A model generated the notes under the pieces. It saw nothing but the letters and a program-made list of their open reading frames with translations, was not told the origin of the DNA and did not search any database. Below, in pieces: positions 24,796 through 39,700 of a stretch of 64,000 nucleotides of DNA. Position 1 is the stretch's first letter. Each line of letters begins with the position of its first letter. Source of the DNA: Siphonodentalium dalli. Taxonomy: Eukaryota; Mollusca; Scaphopoda; Gadilida; Siphonodentaliidae. The stretch spans positions 278,995,426 through 279,059,425 of the forward strand of contig CP136063.1 of NCBI GenBank assembly GCA_032622095.1. Direction: 5' to 3'. Position numbers and translations under genes: made by a program.

Positions 24796-27700
24796 GTACG
24801 GACCAGTCGACACATGGGTAATTTTGTGAATCATTCTATACACGAAATAGTGCCGATTCATTATACATTAGTGCCCTAAATAATCGACTCCTTAATCACA
24901 TTAGAATTACTGAGAGCTTTTCGATGAATGGCAACAAGCCATATTCCCGACTAAATCTGAACAGTTAACCATAATTCTGTTGTGGTTAAGGAGTCGATTA
25001 TTTAGGGCATTATTGTATATCTTTGCACAGTTCTTGCATTACGACATTCTGGGGTTTCAAACCAAAACACATTTTCATACCAAAGTTATTTAAAAAAAAA
25101 AACACTAATGAACCAATGGGTATACGTCACAGCTTTAGCATTCGGTTTGTGATATTCACAATTATTTAATTGTACATTATTTTCTCATCGCATACCGTGT
25201 CACCTAATTCCCACCCCTTGAAATAAATCAATATATAATTAACCATTTTTAATCTGTATACATGCTCATTGATGAGTAGTTCCCTAAGGAGATGTTCAGA
25301 TTCTAATTCCAACAAACGACCATTTAACATATCTGAACATTTCCCACCCAAGAATATCAACATATCCTCGTGCAAATACGCATATAATCGACTATATTGT
25401 GGAATAGGTACATAATGGGATTATTTTATTCTGAAATAAGCATAAATTGGACATATACCCGTTATTTCGTTTTATGGCCACATTGAAAACAATTGTTAAA
25501 GAGCGTACACCTGAAAAGTCGTAGGTTGCATTCTTTGTGTTATTCCGTGAATAATCTGCTTAGAACCTCCTCATTATGAGATAATGTGACTGAAATACTC
25601 TAATTTTCAGCACATTATCGACTCAAAACGAGGCGATTCTAAGCACATTATCTACCTAAAACAAGTTTTAACATAAGCAGAATATGAATTCTTTACCTGA
25701 ACATCCCTCTATAATTATACATAATGGACTATTCCAATGAATACTTTTATGACTGAGTGGGAGAATCGATTTAGTATGGGTTAATGTGTGACTATAAATG
25801 CAAACTAGTCACACCAAATGTTTCAACGGCTCACGGCTCAAGAACACACTGCCATGTACTAAATGTATATATCATTTTCAAAAAAATAAAGAAATTACCA
25901 AAAAAAAAATCTAAAAAAAATAAAAAATATTCTATTGAATGTAAATCATATGTATACATCTCTGTCTAAACCATCCACATATATCGTTAACCATTAAAGT
26001 CTATCTTGTACATTATCATTCAGATTTATTTCATCTATTAAAGCCCAAATAACACTGTATATAAATTTGTCAATATATGTTTTCATCTACGCCCGTGCCA
26101 AAGGGAGGTAGGACGGGCCATAAAAAATGCAACAACCTGACATAGCTAAGACAAACTCTCTCAGCGCGATTGGTCTGTATTGGAATCTCTATATATTGGC
26201 GCATTGAATCACACGCTTTGCCTTGCAGTTGTTTAGCGGCTTGCAAAACTAACAAACTAAAAATACAAACTAACACCATTTTAACATTATAACACGGGAC
26301 CCATTCCTTTTTTTCAGCGCACCACACGACTCGCTCAGCAACAACAAAAACATCATAGGGACACACCGGGATCCACCACATACCCCGTATTAAAGCTCGT
26401 GGGCCCTTCCCACAACAACCCAATTCAAATCAATTCAATTCAAGATATAACATTTAATTCAATTATATTCAACTTTTGCCGTGTCCAGACATGAGGTTTT
26501 TTTCTATGTACAATACCTTCAAACACAAACCGTGGGATGAAGGAGAAGATCACTCGATCTTTTCGAACATCTCGGGCGCTCCGCGCCCATCTACTACCCT
26601 TATAAATGTTTCAAATCTCCAACTGCGATGATCTGAGATTTACGTGAGGGTGAACTATTGTTAACCTCGGGGTTACCTCATTATGGGGATCGTTTAACCC
26701 TTTCTTTACTAAATTGATTAACCTATTCATCTATAAAAGTATATATTGGAATAGTCTATTACTCATCTGGAGGTATATTCAGGTAATAAAAGCAAACAAA
26801 TAGATGAGAAGATAATACAAGTGCAGAAGGATTCATTGGAGGGAAATGTTCAGATTTCCTATGGGATAACTACTCATCAATGAATGAATTTCTATGGGAT
26901 AACTACTCATCAATGAATGAATATTTAGTACAGAAAAAGTTAATATGTTGATCATTTAAAGGGTCGCGAGAGTGCCAAAACTGTTCAGTGTCATTGCAGG
27001 TTTCTGATGAGCCCGTTTCAGTTAAAATGACATTCAGGTTTTTATCTCCCTGTTGAATTAAACTGACTTGGCTCATTCGAAACCCAAAAACTAAAGTCTT
27101 GTGTATACGAAACTCGGTTTTAAGTAAAATATATGACAGAACGTTGCCAATTGTGATATATTTGGTGCGGAATTTTGCCGATATTTGCATTCACACTACG
27201 TGGTCATGAAACCTATAGTATTATTATTATTTAATACAGTTATAACGCGCAAATTCAATATACATATACATATACGTATTATGTCGTGTACTGCGCGTAA
27301 TTTCCCCTAAGTTCTCATTCGACTGAAATAATAATAATAATGACCAGTTTTATATAGCGATTAACCAATTACTTGCTCTAACACGCTTGGTACAATATTA
27401 CCCCAGTAATTTGTACAAGCCAACCAATGAACCGTCTGCAGCCATTGCAGGCGCTGCTCTAGTTTGATTGAACATGCTCTGATGCTCATCAGAATGACAA
27501 GCTGACTGGTACTCTTTTAACGCACGAGTGATGCGAAGCCGACATAGGACGAGCGACATTGCTCAACGGTCATAACTTGGCGCGGGTTTCGATACAGCGA
27601 GCAATCCGACAATTGCACGTCGCTCAAAGCGACCAAGCCACTGCTATGTGGAGACTCAATGACCGGAGACGCGCTGCGAACCCGTATCGATGTGTTTACA

Positions 27701-30700
27701 GCGAATACAAGTCCGACTCGCTAACCACCGGACCCTATGAATTTCAGGCTGGCAGCGATACCCAGAGGGAAGGGTGAGAGCCATAACCCGTTTTCCCGAG
27801 CCGGAAGAGTTTTTCAAGAATTATGTCAACAAAAGTAAACCAGTTAGTTTCACAAATGTCCTGGGTGACTTACCTCTACTTAACAACTGGAGCAGCGACA
27901 GCTACTTGACAGAAAGGTGAGTTCAGTGACAAACAAGAAGTGGCACCACTGGTGGTAGCATACCAACACACTGGCAATTTGAAACGTGGCTGGAACACAC
28001 ATTTATTATAAACAATGGAGAATAACTCGTAAGAGATCCTATAGCTCGTGGCTGACATACTCAGACGGACGGAATAAAACACAATCAGATAAACATAATT
28101 CAAGAACGGAAAAGGCGATCAACGCCATCGGCTCTTTTGTAAAAAAAAAAAAACACCTGATACACCGGAATACATCATCTACTCTTTTGAAAAAAAAACC
28201 ACACACAGGATACACCGGAATATAATCGTGTGGTTTAAAGACGCCACATTCGTGTAGTTTGGGTCAGGGATGGAAAGGGGGTGGCAATAACATTGATAAG
28301 AATATTTTAGTTGCCGATTTCCACCCAAGTTATATATAGTCATCTACATGATACGAGAAATCTTATGGTGTGGTTTAAAGAAACCAAAGTGACCCTATTC
28401 GAATCGGTGGCGGGGAGGGGAGGCAACAACAGTGTATGAACAACACTGTGTCGCCTATTGTCACCAAATTATATAATAATATATTCATGGCATTTAATGG
28501 TGTGAACACGGCATTGTCCTATCTTGAAGTTGAGCTACAGTGTCACTGACACTTTATTTTAGAATATTTGTTCAATGCTATGACCATTTTAAGTGCTTAT
28601 TATACTTTTACATTTGGATTGGACTTTGGATTTGGACTTGTATTTTATTGGACTAATTGAACTGTCGTTTGTAATGTTGCTGTAATAGTAACTTTTACAT
28701 AACAATAATTTTGACATGTGAAACAATCGATGATGGAAATAAAAACCAAATTGATCTATTTCGCATGTACTTGTTGATGATATTTGGTTTATATAGATGT
28801 TCATAACTTTTCGCATTATCCAACTCCGAAGCATTGTGTCACTTGAAAATATCTGTGTTGTTAGGTTTGGTGCTATCAATGTTTCCGTGACTGTGCAGAA
28901 AGAAAGGCTGAGAAGAAAACCACGAGCGATGTCATACCGGGAATTCCTAACTGAGTACGAGTATGAGGATTGGTATCTATCCATGATCGTCTCTACAGAA
29001 ATGGCGGCTGAAATTCCGGTATGTGCATGTATAACAATAACGCCAAATATGCAATGATAGCCCACCAGGTCACACAATGATAGCCCATCAGGTCACACAA
29101 TGATAGCCCACCAGGTCACACAATGATAGCCCACCAGGTCACACAATGATAGCCCACCAGGTCACACAATGATAGCCCATCAGGTCACACAATGATAGCC
29201 CATAAGGTCACACAATGATAGCCCACCAGGTCACACAATGATAGCCCACCAGGTCACACAATGATAGCCCACCAGGTCACACAATGATAGCCCACCAGGT
29301 CACACAATGATAGCCCACCAGGTCACACAATGATAGCCCACCAGGTCACACAATGATAGCACACCAGGTCACACAATGATAGCCCATCAGGTCACACAAT
29401 GATAGCCCACCAGGTCACACAATGATAGCCCACCAGGTCACACCTTGATGGCAAATTTGGTTCAATTGCAGCAGTAAAGGATGAGCGTAAATTCAACTTC
29501 ATCAGGGTGGCGTAATGTTATCAGTGGCGTGCCCCATGGACTCGTTCTTTGACCAGTTCTTTTCAATATATATAAATGATATACCGCAAAGTTCATCCTG
29601 AATGTACCACAATTTACAGACGACACCAATATCATAGGGAACTGTAACCTAACACATGTAATGTGTTTAATAATGCATCATATAACGCCGAAACTAAGAG
29701 TCCAGAGATTAAATGACGATGAACCTGATGTTGGGTATCTGGTATCGTTTCTCCGTTCCTTAAAGGTACGGTTGGCCTTGGCGGTGGGTATCATGTGAAA
29801 ATATTTCCACCCGTCAAAAACCGCCACAAACAGAAAGAACATCAAAATGTAGACAGACTTTGTCCGTATACAAATAAGAAATGTCGCATAAACAGTATGT
29901 TATTGTCAAATGTTTGACCATTGTTATGTAAACAAAAGCATAAAAAGTTACTTTTCTGGTGTTTGTTTATATTATGATGGTAAACATAAAGAGCGTTCTT
30001 TGTTGGTGAATTCCTGATATGGAACTAATAAAGAGCGTTTATGCCATTTGTGTGTGATTAGCCAGTAGCATTGTGCTGTCTTCTGTAAGACAATCAGGCT
30101 CTTGCTTAGGTAAAATATAGTAGGTCTTTATGATAACATGCTGTTTACGTGATGGTCATGGTATATATGAACGAAACTGTATGCGTTTTAATGTTTTTCT
30201 GTTAACGGTGATTAGAACAAATATGAATATTTTCGACAACTAAGGCCTCACGTGCCTTTAAAGTTCAGATTTGACACAGAATTATTTCAAACTTTCCTAT
30301 GGCAATGTTCAGCTTCCAAGTAAAAGAAAAAAGAAACATACTTGTAATCATTAGCATCCGTATGGCACAGGTACGGCACCATGGATCACCGTTCATGGAA
30401 AGCAGCTGCGGGCAGAGATACGGCCATCTGATGGTGATAGTTCCTAAACATTACTGTTGGAAGACCAGGTTTGTGCCCTCGTTAACTTTCTCGATCGGTT
30501 CTTTCAAAATAAGAACATATTTGTCCAAGATCGCGTGATTTATTTATCATTGTAAATATGTTATGAATATATATACAGTCTATATGTATCCTATCCATGT
30601 TTTAAAGACTGAATAAAACAGTTGAACGTTGACAGAAGGCGAAAATCCACAAAACATCCATCAGTTTTACGCTGAAAACGATCATAATTCGATCAGCATT

Positions 30701-33700
30701 ATTATAGACCGTGAGCTGCATATACCCCCTCCCCCATATGCGGAGTTTTCGTGGTTATGATATCTGTGTATAACTATATCAGTCCTTCAATTTGCCGACT
30801 GTTTTCCATCTGGCTATTGTGGCTTTCTAGAGTTATTGGTCATTGAATCCAAGATGGCCGCCAAAATTGAATATCTAACCTGGTAAAATTTAATTCGTAA
30901 TTACTCAGAAAGTTTATGAGGTATTAAGTCATGCGATATGTCATTCTATTTATAATTTAGTACCCCTTATTTCTAGTTATGAATAAATTCTATACTTCAA
31001 AATGGCTGCCAAAATGGTCGCTGGAATTTGGAAAATATGACGCTTTTTCACTAATATCTTCTAGATCAGTTTCTGATGTTTGGAACTGGTTAATAATTGT
31101 TACTGTATTTGTTAGACACGATTTATCACAGACGATCATTGCACTATTTGATTAGGCTGACGATTCCAAACGTATAAAAACTTCCTCTTCTGAATGTCAG
31201 TATCAAAACCTAACAATGAGCTGATGGGTCCGATCTAATTATCTGTTGCAATAGCACACGTATATAGGTGGTGCCGTGGTGTTTTTATGATGTCAAACGG
31301 GATAAACAAATGTGTGTGGTTTCGACAAGCAATAGCTCATAGTATCACAATGGTATTAAGCATATGTGTGGCCATTTATTCGACCAATACAATTGTCAGT
31401 GTTCTGGTATGGCCAATAAAGGTAGGCAGCAAAGAATGCAACCACCCAACGATCGACGAATAATAAGTAAATACACGACTGTAATTAACCCTTTCAGTGC
31501 CAGGTCCGATTTTTGTATCAACCCATATACCCTGTGCCAATGCATTCTCCTATATATGCGAGTCGACCATAGGTCGCCTCGCATATATAAGAGAATGCAT
31601 TGGCCTAACAATTTTTCATCATTTGTTATTATTTTTTACAATTTTTTACAATTTTAATAATTTGTTCTTATATTCTTTGACAGACTTATTTTGTAGGTTT
31701 AGTGCTAGGGAATCTTATGTTTTTCATGGGCATCAAAATTATTGTTTTGAGTTATAACATGCCCCTAAGGTTTTATCCAGTTTGTTTTTAAATTCGCTAT
31801 AGCATGCTTAAGCATACCCAAAAAAGATTCAACCCAAAAAAATCTAAAAACAAAAAATAACAAATAATATTTTATTTGTTTAGGGCCGATTTTACAGACC
31901 GTAAATTAGGGTCGATGAGATCGGCCCCTGGCACTGGAAGGGTTAATGAAAATTTCAACGATTGACGAGTGTTGGGGGAGGATGAGGCACGACCCTCGCG
32001 TCATGTTCCTTATAACCCACATACCATCGCAGCTAGCCCAGGTGGCGACTCTGCATACATGAATGTGCATGTTTAGTTTATGTTTTCGGTAGCTGCCGAG
32101 CTGCTTGCGATGTGGAACATTCCGAGACTATCTGCAGTACGCGGAACTATGGATGAGCAGCGGAAGGATGGCGTCTCTGTTACACAATCACGAGGATCAC
32201 GTCATCCACTGCGTTCTCTTCGGGAGGAAGGACTTTATACTTATCGAACAGAAGTACAAAGATGTGTTCGACTTTGAGCTCTCGGTATGTAAATTATTGC
32301 GGTCAAATGTCATTACAATAACTTTTAAAATTATGCATTTGAGCGGCATTCATTTCAGGAAACAGTACATTAAATACGGGAAATATATCCATAATTCATT
32401 ATACCCATCGCAATATAGGAGACATCTTTTTCGAGTATTTATCAGTGATAGATATTCATGACTGATTAGTCTTTCGTATCTTGTTGTATTTATAACTTTT
32501 TGTAAATACTACGATTCTCACTAAAATTTAATGCGCCAGGAATGCACTCCATATTTGGAAACGGTTCATTACGTCATGTTGGGAATGTTGCGTCGTCTTA
32601 TAAATGAAATCGAGAAATCTGTAGGCGTACATATGATATGATATTCGTTGGCTTTTCAAAGAAACTATTTGGTGATATAATAGACAAGAAACAAAAAATG
32701 ATTTAAAGTCATTTCTGTCATTACTTCCTTGTTAATCTAAGGACCAGGCGCGCGTTTTCCATAAACCCAGGTTGCAAGAGATGTTCAGCAAAGACATTTT
32801 TGGGATTTATCTGGCGAACATTCTTAAATTTTACAATATCCTGATCTGCACAGTAGATTTAAATGGAACAATTAATAAGAGTTCACAACAACGTGGATTT
32901 TAATACATTTCAGAGGTTAAAATATTATTTTCATGTTTGTCGATTTAGGTACCAATAGCTGCTAAAAATAGTTAATAAATTCACACGATCTAATCGCCAA
33001 AACGGCTTATTATCTTGGCTCTATGAGAGGAAGCTTCTTCGTGCCATCATGTGGAATTATATGTTTAACCCTTTACCCAACAAACCGGCCAAAACCGGCC
33101 AAATAAAGCTTCGACAGCCTAAATTATCTTGGGTCTGTCTCAATAAAACCATACAAATATGGATATCATTGGAATCGGCTCCTTGACCACATTGTGATAG
33201 TTACAGTTATGCCCTGTGCCAAAGCATTCTCTTATATATGCGAGTCGACCATAGGTCGCCTCGCATATATAAGAGAATGCATTGGCCTAAAAAAAATCTT
33301 TTTTTACCATTTTTTCTTACATTCTTTAACAATTTTATAATTTTTAATGTGTTAAGCCAATGCATTCTCTTATATATGCGAGGCGACCTATGGTCGACTC
33401 GCATATATAAGAGAATGCATTGGCACAGGGTCCTTCTGTTGGGTAAAGGGTTAACCGAACTGATAGAACATCATACCCCCATATAATATTGTATAATGAA
33501 GAAAAAGAATCCACAGATAGACCAGACCAAAATAATTTTGATATTCAGGCTGGTCCACTCAAACCGGGAGCAATCAACTGGAAATAGTCACAACCCAACG
33601 GTATCAGAGATACCTGGTCAGCTGGGCATTTGGTTGTAGACATATGACCTGAAGCTCATCTCAGTCCAAAAGTTTTGGTAATCAACAGGCAAGACATGAG

Positions 33701-36700
33701 CATTTCCAAATATAGAACCGATGTTCTTTTATGGAGTTATTTCCCTTTTTTCAACTTTTTTTTTACTTAGAATTTTTTTTACTTTTTCGGTTTCCGGATG
33801 ATATCTCAAGTTTGGATCCTTTAATTGCAAATAAAGTTTTTATGTGGATCAGTCGTATCAAGATACAGGTTGAGTTCGAATTTGAGTTTGATCCGATGAT
33901 TTTTCCTAGAGTTATGGACTTTTTTCGACTTATAAAATTCAATTTTTCCTTTTTTCTTTGGTTTCCGGATGATAACTCAAGTTTGGACTGTTAAATTGAA
34001 AATTTCGTTTTTTTGTGAGTCATTGATATCAAAATACAGGTCAAATTCGAATTTGAGTTTGATCCAATGATTTTCTCCAGAGTTATGAGCCTTTCGACTT
34101 TGATTTGTTGTTATAATTTTCTGTATGAGGGTACCTTCATGGTGTAATCAACTCCTCCTACAGTTTTGATCGTAGATATTTGAAACTTCCGAGTATTGTT
34201 ACCCACATATTGGAGATGTTCAACATGTATATAGATGACGGAAAAATTATTTTTTTACGGAATTATTAACACATGTCAACATTTTTTTTTATTCTTTAAC
34301 AAAGACTTGCCACGTTGTCGGGGGACACTGTGGTCGGCTGACCTTTTATTATTTGTTGAATGGAGAAAAATCAAGTCTCACGATCTTCAGATATGAACTT
34401 CATTTTTGGAAATGTTCTTTCTCACTGAAGTTCTTGGTACCAGAAAACAGCGACAGTTTACATATTGTTCATGCTATAAATTTATAATTTCCGATTAGCT
34501 CAGGGGGGGGGGGGGGTCGGAAAAAAAAGCTGTATATGAATTTCTGTGCATACTATATATCATGGATGTTAACATGGACATGTAAATAGGAATGAGTCAT
34601 TTTGAGGTCATTCGGCCAAAAAAACATGGCTGCCAGCGGCCATCTTGGATTTCAAAATACAACACGATAACTGCCTGCAGTCAGTTTACCAGTTAGAATT
34701 ACATTATTTCTCTCATTCAAAGTGGTTTTGAAGCCCAACTCATTTCCAAAACACTAAAAAAACAAGCAGGAAATTATTTTTTTAGTTGCGGAAAAAATTG
34801 CTTGTTGGTGGCTTTGACCACCCACCAACCCCGGTATACGCGCCGGAAATTTTGTTTTCACCCCCCCCCCTGATTAGCTGACGGTTCTTAAAGATGGTCT
34901 ATGTCTTCATATAAAAAGTTTAATATAGTTTCCTGGGTACAAAATAATAATTAAGAATCTAAGACCCCTCTCTGGAAACGCTTCTATCAATTAAAGGCCC
35001 ACTTAATTTTCGACTGACCTGATTACAGTATACACAACATATCCCATATTATATACCATTTGGAAGAGGAACCAAACATATATATATTCCATCAGAGTAC
35101 GAAACAGCTGTGGCCTTGTAGTGTCCACCAAGTGATAGACAGATAGAGATTATCAGATTCATTCCAAGACTCCCCCCTTGTCAACCCAGAATGAATCAGA
35201 ATTCAAACTAAGATATAAAGTTATTCTCCATCCATTGAGAATAATAGACTTTATAGCGTGGATCAAAATTAATAACAGAACACACCTCAGTACCTCGACA
35301 GAAACAATATGTTCCCAGTTTATTCGACCGGATCAGTTGATAATACAATGTTTTGGATCTTCCTCTTTCAAATGGTATATAATATGGAATATGTTGTATA
35401 TAATGTGATCTCGTGATCCGAAAATTAAGTCCTTTAATATTGATATTATTTCGAATTTTGTTTGTATAATATTCATATGCAATCAATTTGGGAATGTCAC
35501 GGCTCTCGTTCGTTCGGATCGTAGTACGCGGCATAACTCTATCTAAACAATAGTACTACTAATTATTTTATATCCCATAAACTATATAAAAACGAGATTA
35601 TGAAGAGAGAGACCAATTTTAACCACTGTGTCTTGAGCAAGCCTGCAAATAGCGTGTCTGTCATTTGTGAAATAATGTCACCAGAGGGTGAATATAGTAA
35701 TGCTATCCCGCACAGCGGGCTAGCATCACCAAACTCACCCTCTGGAGACCTCATTCTGCTTAGGCCTCATATTCTGGGAAGTATCTATAGTATTAAATTA
35801 ACATTGTTTTTAGTTACATTTCCCTTCTAGGAAGTTTCTATATCCCCTAATTTGCAGAAGATAAAATTCATAATCGAGGTGCCCAATGGGTGAACATCAA
35901 CTTCAACTGGGGAACTTCAATATGATCCTAGGTCTACCATAGCAGTTGAGGGCCTTAGCAGAATGAGGTCCCCAGAGGGTGAATTTAGTGATGCTAGCCC
36001 GCTATGTGGGATAGCGTCACTAAATTCACCCTCTTGGGACCTCATTCTGCAAATGACAGACACGCTATTTGCAGGCCTGGTCTTGAGATAATCCATTTTG
36101 AAATATATGGAATTTGGCAAAACATACTGCTGACACTTAAAGGTCCATTTAATTTTCGAATCTCTTGTGGACAGCATCATACGACAATACGAAATACATG
36201 GATTATATTTTTTGTCGGTTAAATGACTCAATACTTACATACACGTAGTAATCGGGTCAGGCACGTCCTGCATTTATCTATATTAGTTAAATTTCACATC
36301 TTATGAATGCGAAATCCACCACTTCCATGTTTTTGGTTGGAAGTTGTGGAATCGCGCATCACTGCCCACAGCCACATTGCATTCTTAAAGACCTACTTAA
36401 TTTTCGGATCCTCAGATTATTATATACATTTTATATAAAATATATGCCAGATTAAATACCATTTGAAAGAAGAAGTTCCAAAACATTGTATTATCAATTT
36501 ATTCGGTGTAATAAACCGCGAACTTGTTGTTTTTGTTGAGATATCGACTTGCGTTCTGTGAGCAAGTTTCATTATTTTCAATGGACGGGGAATAACTCTA
36601 TTTCCTAAAATATATAGTTATTCCCCTTTCATTGAAAATACATTATTATTTTTAATTATGTTGCAATCTGGGAGCCATAACGGGGAAAATCTTTCTATGA

Positions 36701-39700
36701 TTTCAGCTGTTTTCTATTTTGCTATGGGCACCTTGAACCATCTTCTGAGACAGACGTTTCAAATGGTGATGAATTATAGTATTATAATACTATTTTGTGG
36801 CATATATTGTTATTTCAAGGCAGTATAAAAAAAATCAGTACATTGAGCAATAGAAAATCGTCCACTTCAGCATTACAAAGAGCACGTCCCCAGGTAACCC
36901 AAACCGCCGTAATAAAGAGCGTTTAGGTGATTTTTATGTTAAAAGTTGAACACAGCCTATACATGTTCGTACCTATGATGTCGGTATGTTCCAAAGCACG
37001 ATACTAGCTTTATCTTGAACATTAATTCGGCCTTTAATCATTTAATGACGGGGCTGCGCTGGCGCTGATTAAAGATCCTTTGCCAGTGCATTCTCATATG
37101 TAGGCGAGTCTCCCATAGGGAGCCTCGCATATATAAGAGAATGAACTGCTTACAGGTTCAAGGTAGATATTGTTAGGCGAAATTATTCTATAATATACGC
37201 GAGGCTCCCTGTTATTTGTTAGTATTGGTTTGAACACCAGATTATTCTCCATTTATCGAAATTTCTTGTGGAACCGTTTCGTCCGCAAGTTTCATTAGAA
37301 ATGACTTATTAGACCCCCATTCCCCTCATTCCACAGAAGATATTTCAATTGCAACAAATGCATATAGTGGTTAAGACAGTCGCGCATGCGCATGTATTAT
37401 TACTTAAAACATGGCTATGACGTCACTCCTTTGTTCATCGAGTCCAGTTTATGGATGGTTATTGTCGAGATCGTACATTACTTTACAAACAACGATCCAT
37501 TATTTTAATAACGGACTATCAATATCCAATTTAATGAACGGTTATTTTACTGTGGATTTTTAACTATGATATGGCAGGTTGCCAGGTTGCCAGCCTGGTC
37601 CGTCCGGTGGCTAACCAGGAGAGGTTCCAACGGTCTGCTGAATGTATTTCGGGAAACGACAAGTTCTTTTTATGACTAATGGTCGAGAATTTTGTAAAAT
37701 TTTTCTCAACTTCAATAAGGAATAGCGTGATTTATTAAAAATTGGAAATAGAGCCTCGCGTTTTGTGTCAAAGGTATTAAATTATATGAGGAAATGCAGT
37801 TCGTCGTCATCCTTTCCTTGATTACAAAGGGTGCAAATTTTTCTTCTTTTGTACATTTAGCCAAGTTCCGCTCTCAAAGGGAAGGGTGTGATTTCGGGTT
37901 CTGAATCGAGCGAATATGAAGACAAACGTTTGATTATAATTACCGTTCAAATTTAAAATTAGTCTTGATTATGGAATAAAATGAACCTTTTCTAGAGTTG
38001 AGGTTATCGGTATGCCATTTCTAAATAAATTGATTTTTCAGCACATTTTTAATACGTGAATTTATTGTGTTCAAATTGAAATAAAATTGGTTTTCCATAC
38101 GTGATTGTTTTCATGCTCATTGGCAGTTTATTCCACGCAGAGTGCCACGCGTGGTAGGACTATTTGAACGAAGTGATGTCCTGCGGTATTGAACAGCTAA
38201 TGTTATTAATTTAGCGAGTGAAATAACCATGTTTCATACCAGCCAATACAAAGGAAACAAAACGCAGATAGTAAAGCATGACGCCAACCTGATAAGTTAC
38301 ATCCAATCTGCATCCGCGAATATCGCAATTGCGTTTGAGGTGGGACAACTCTATATTCCTCGGTGATAGCTACACTGGAAATGCAAAGGACACAATTCCA
38401 GTGGCTTGTGAAATATAACATACCCGTCATAACAGTCTAAATAAAATTTCAATCAACTCACGGTCTAAAGACTCTCATGGTTGAAATTATTTCAAACGGG
38501 AGAAATCGAGCCAATGCGCAGCGAACGATGCTTTGCTTGACCAATGAATAGCATCCTACAAATTAAATTAAAGTTCACTTATTCATAGATTGAACATATT
38601 TATTGTGACCCACAAAATTTATGTATATACAAATTACACATATTATTATAGACATATATAGATAGTTGTGAGGGCACAGAGGATCGGAGCACAAGTTACG
38701 GAACTTATCAGAGCCCCACTTATTCATACAAGCCACACTCGCGGAACTTGACTGCAATCTCACGAAGTTATCGTATAAACTACACGTTAGCGTCGCGTAT
38801 CTTAACTGACCAAACGTCGTATGTTCAAATTGATTGTTTTAAATTAAGATATTTTTTGAAAATTCACGAATCCTTAACATGTTCACACAACTCTGTCGTT
38901 CTATGTTTATACTAAAATGTAGTTCGATGCTGCTTAATTTAATTGAACAATAACGGTGTGTTTAGACTAGACATAGTAATGATATAAATTTGCTGCTGAC
39001 GTCGTCGATGATGTTGTCAACGTAATCGGTCTGTATTGTCTAAGACGGTTGTCTTTATTGAACGCCTTGAAATCTTCTGTATTTTGCAGTATTTAGCAAA
39101 CGTAAACCAATTTGTGTGCACAAAACAACATTTTCTCACTTCCTTCCAGTATGATAATGCAGGATTCGGGCATTCCTCTATGGACGTCGACATGGTCAAC
39201 ATGTTCAAATATAAGGCTGTCGGCAACACACCGTGGATCTGGAACACACTGAGTCCAAGATCATGTATATTCATACCCGCAGGTAATTTATAAATAGAGT
39301 AGAATAACGATGAAACACGGAGTATATGAGATGAAACAATTTATAAGCTAAACAATTTTCATGAAAATTTAAATGTTGTGTAGGTACCGTTATTGCCGTA
39401 CTGATGCACTACATATTCATTGGCAACTAGTTCAATTAACTCATTTAGTCAATTATTAATTTAATTAGTTTCATTTGTTATGGACTTATTTTTCCTTATC
39501 TTCCGTATTACTTAAAATGAAACAGTACATTCCTTAATGAATACATTTAGCTCTGTGATTGTTTTCATGTTCATTGGCAGTTTATTCCAGAGTGCCATGC
39601 GTGATATGACTATTTGAACGAAGTGATGTCCTGCGGTATTGAACAGCTAATGTTATTAATTTACCGAGTGAAATAACCATGTTTCATACCAGCCAATTCA

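Noticed and set aside
27645-27738. Functional tRNA gene on the minus strand
   Set aside because: A/B-box-like words are present but the arms do not pair properly and it continues into a SINE body with an ATT tail.
29052-29442. CRISPR-like array
   Set aside because: 17 repeats are head to tail with no spacers, and the genome is eukaryotic.
30299-30538. Additional JmjC exon in intron 3
   Set aside because: Exons 3 and 4 are both phase 0 and join well; the frame here has no JmjC-like sequence.
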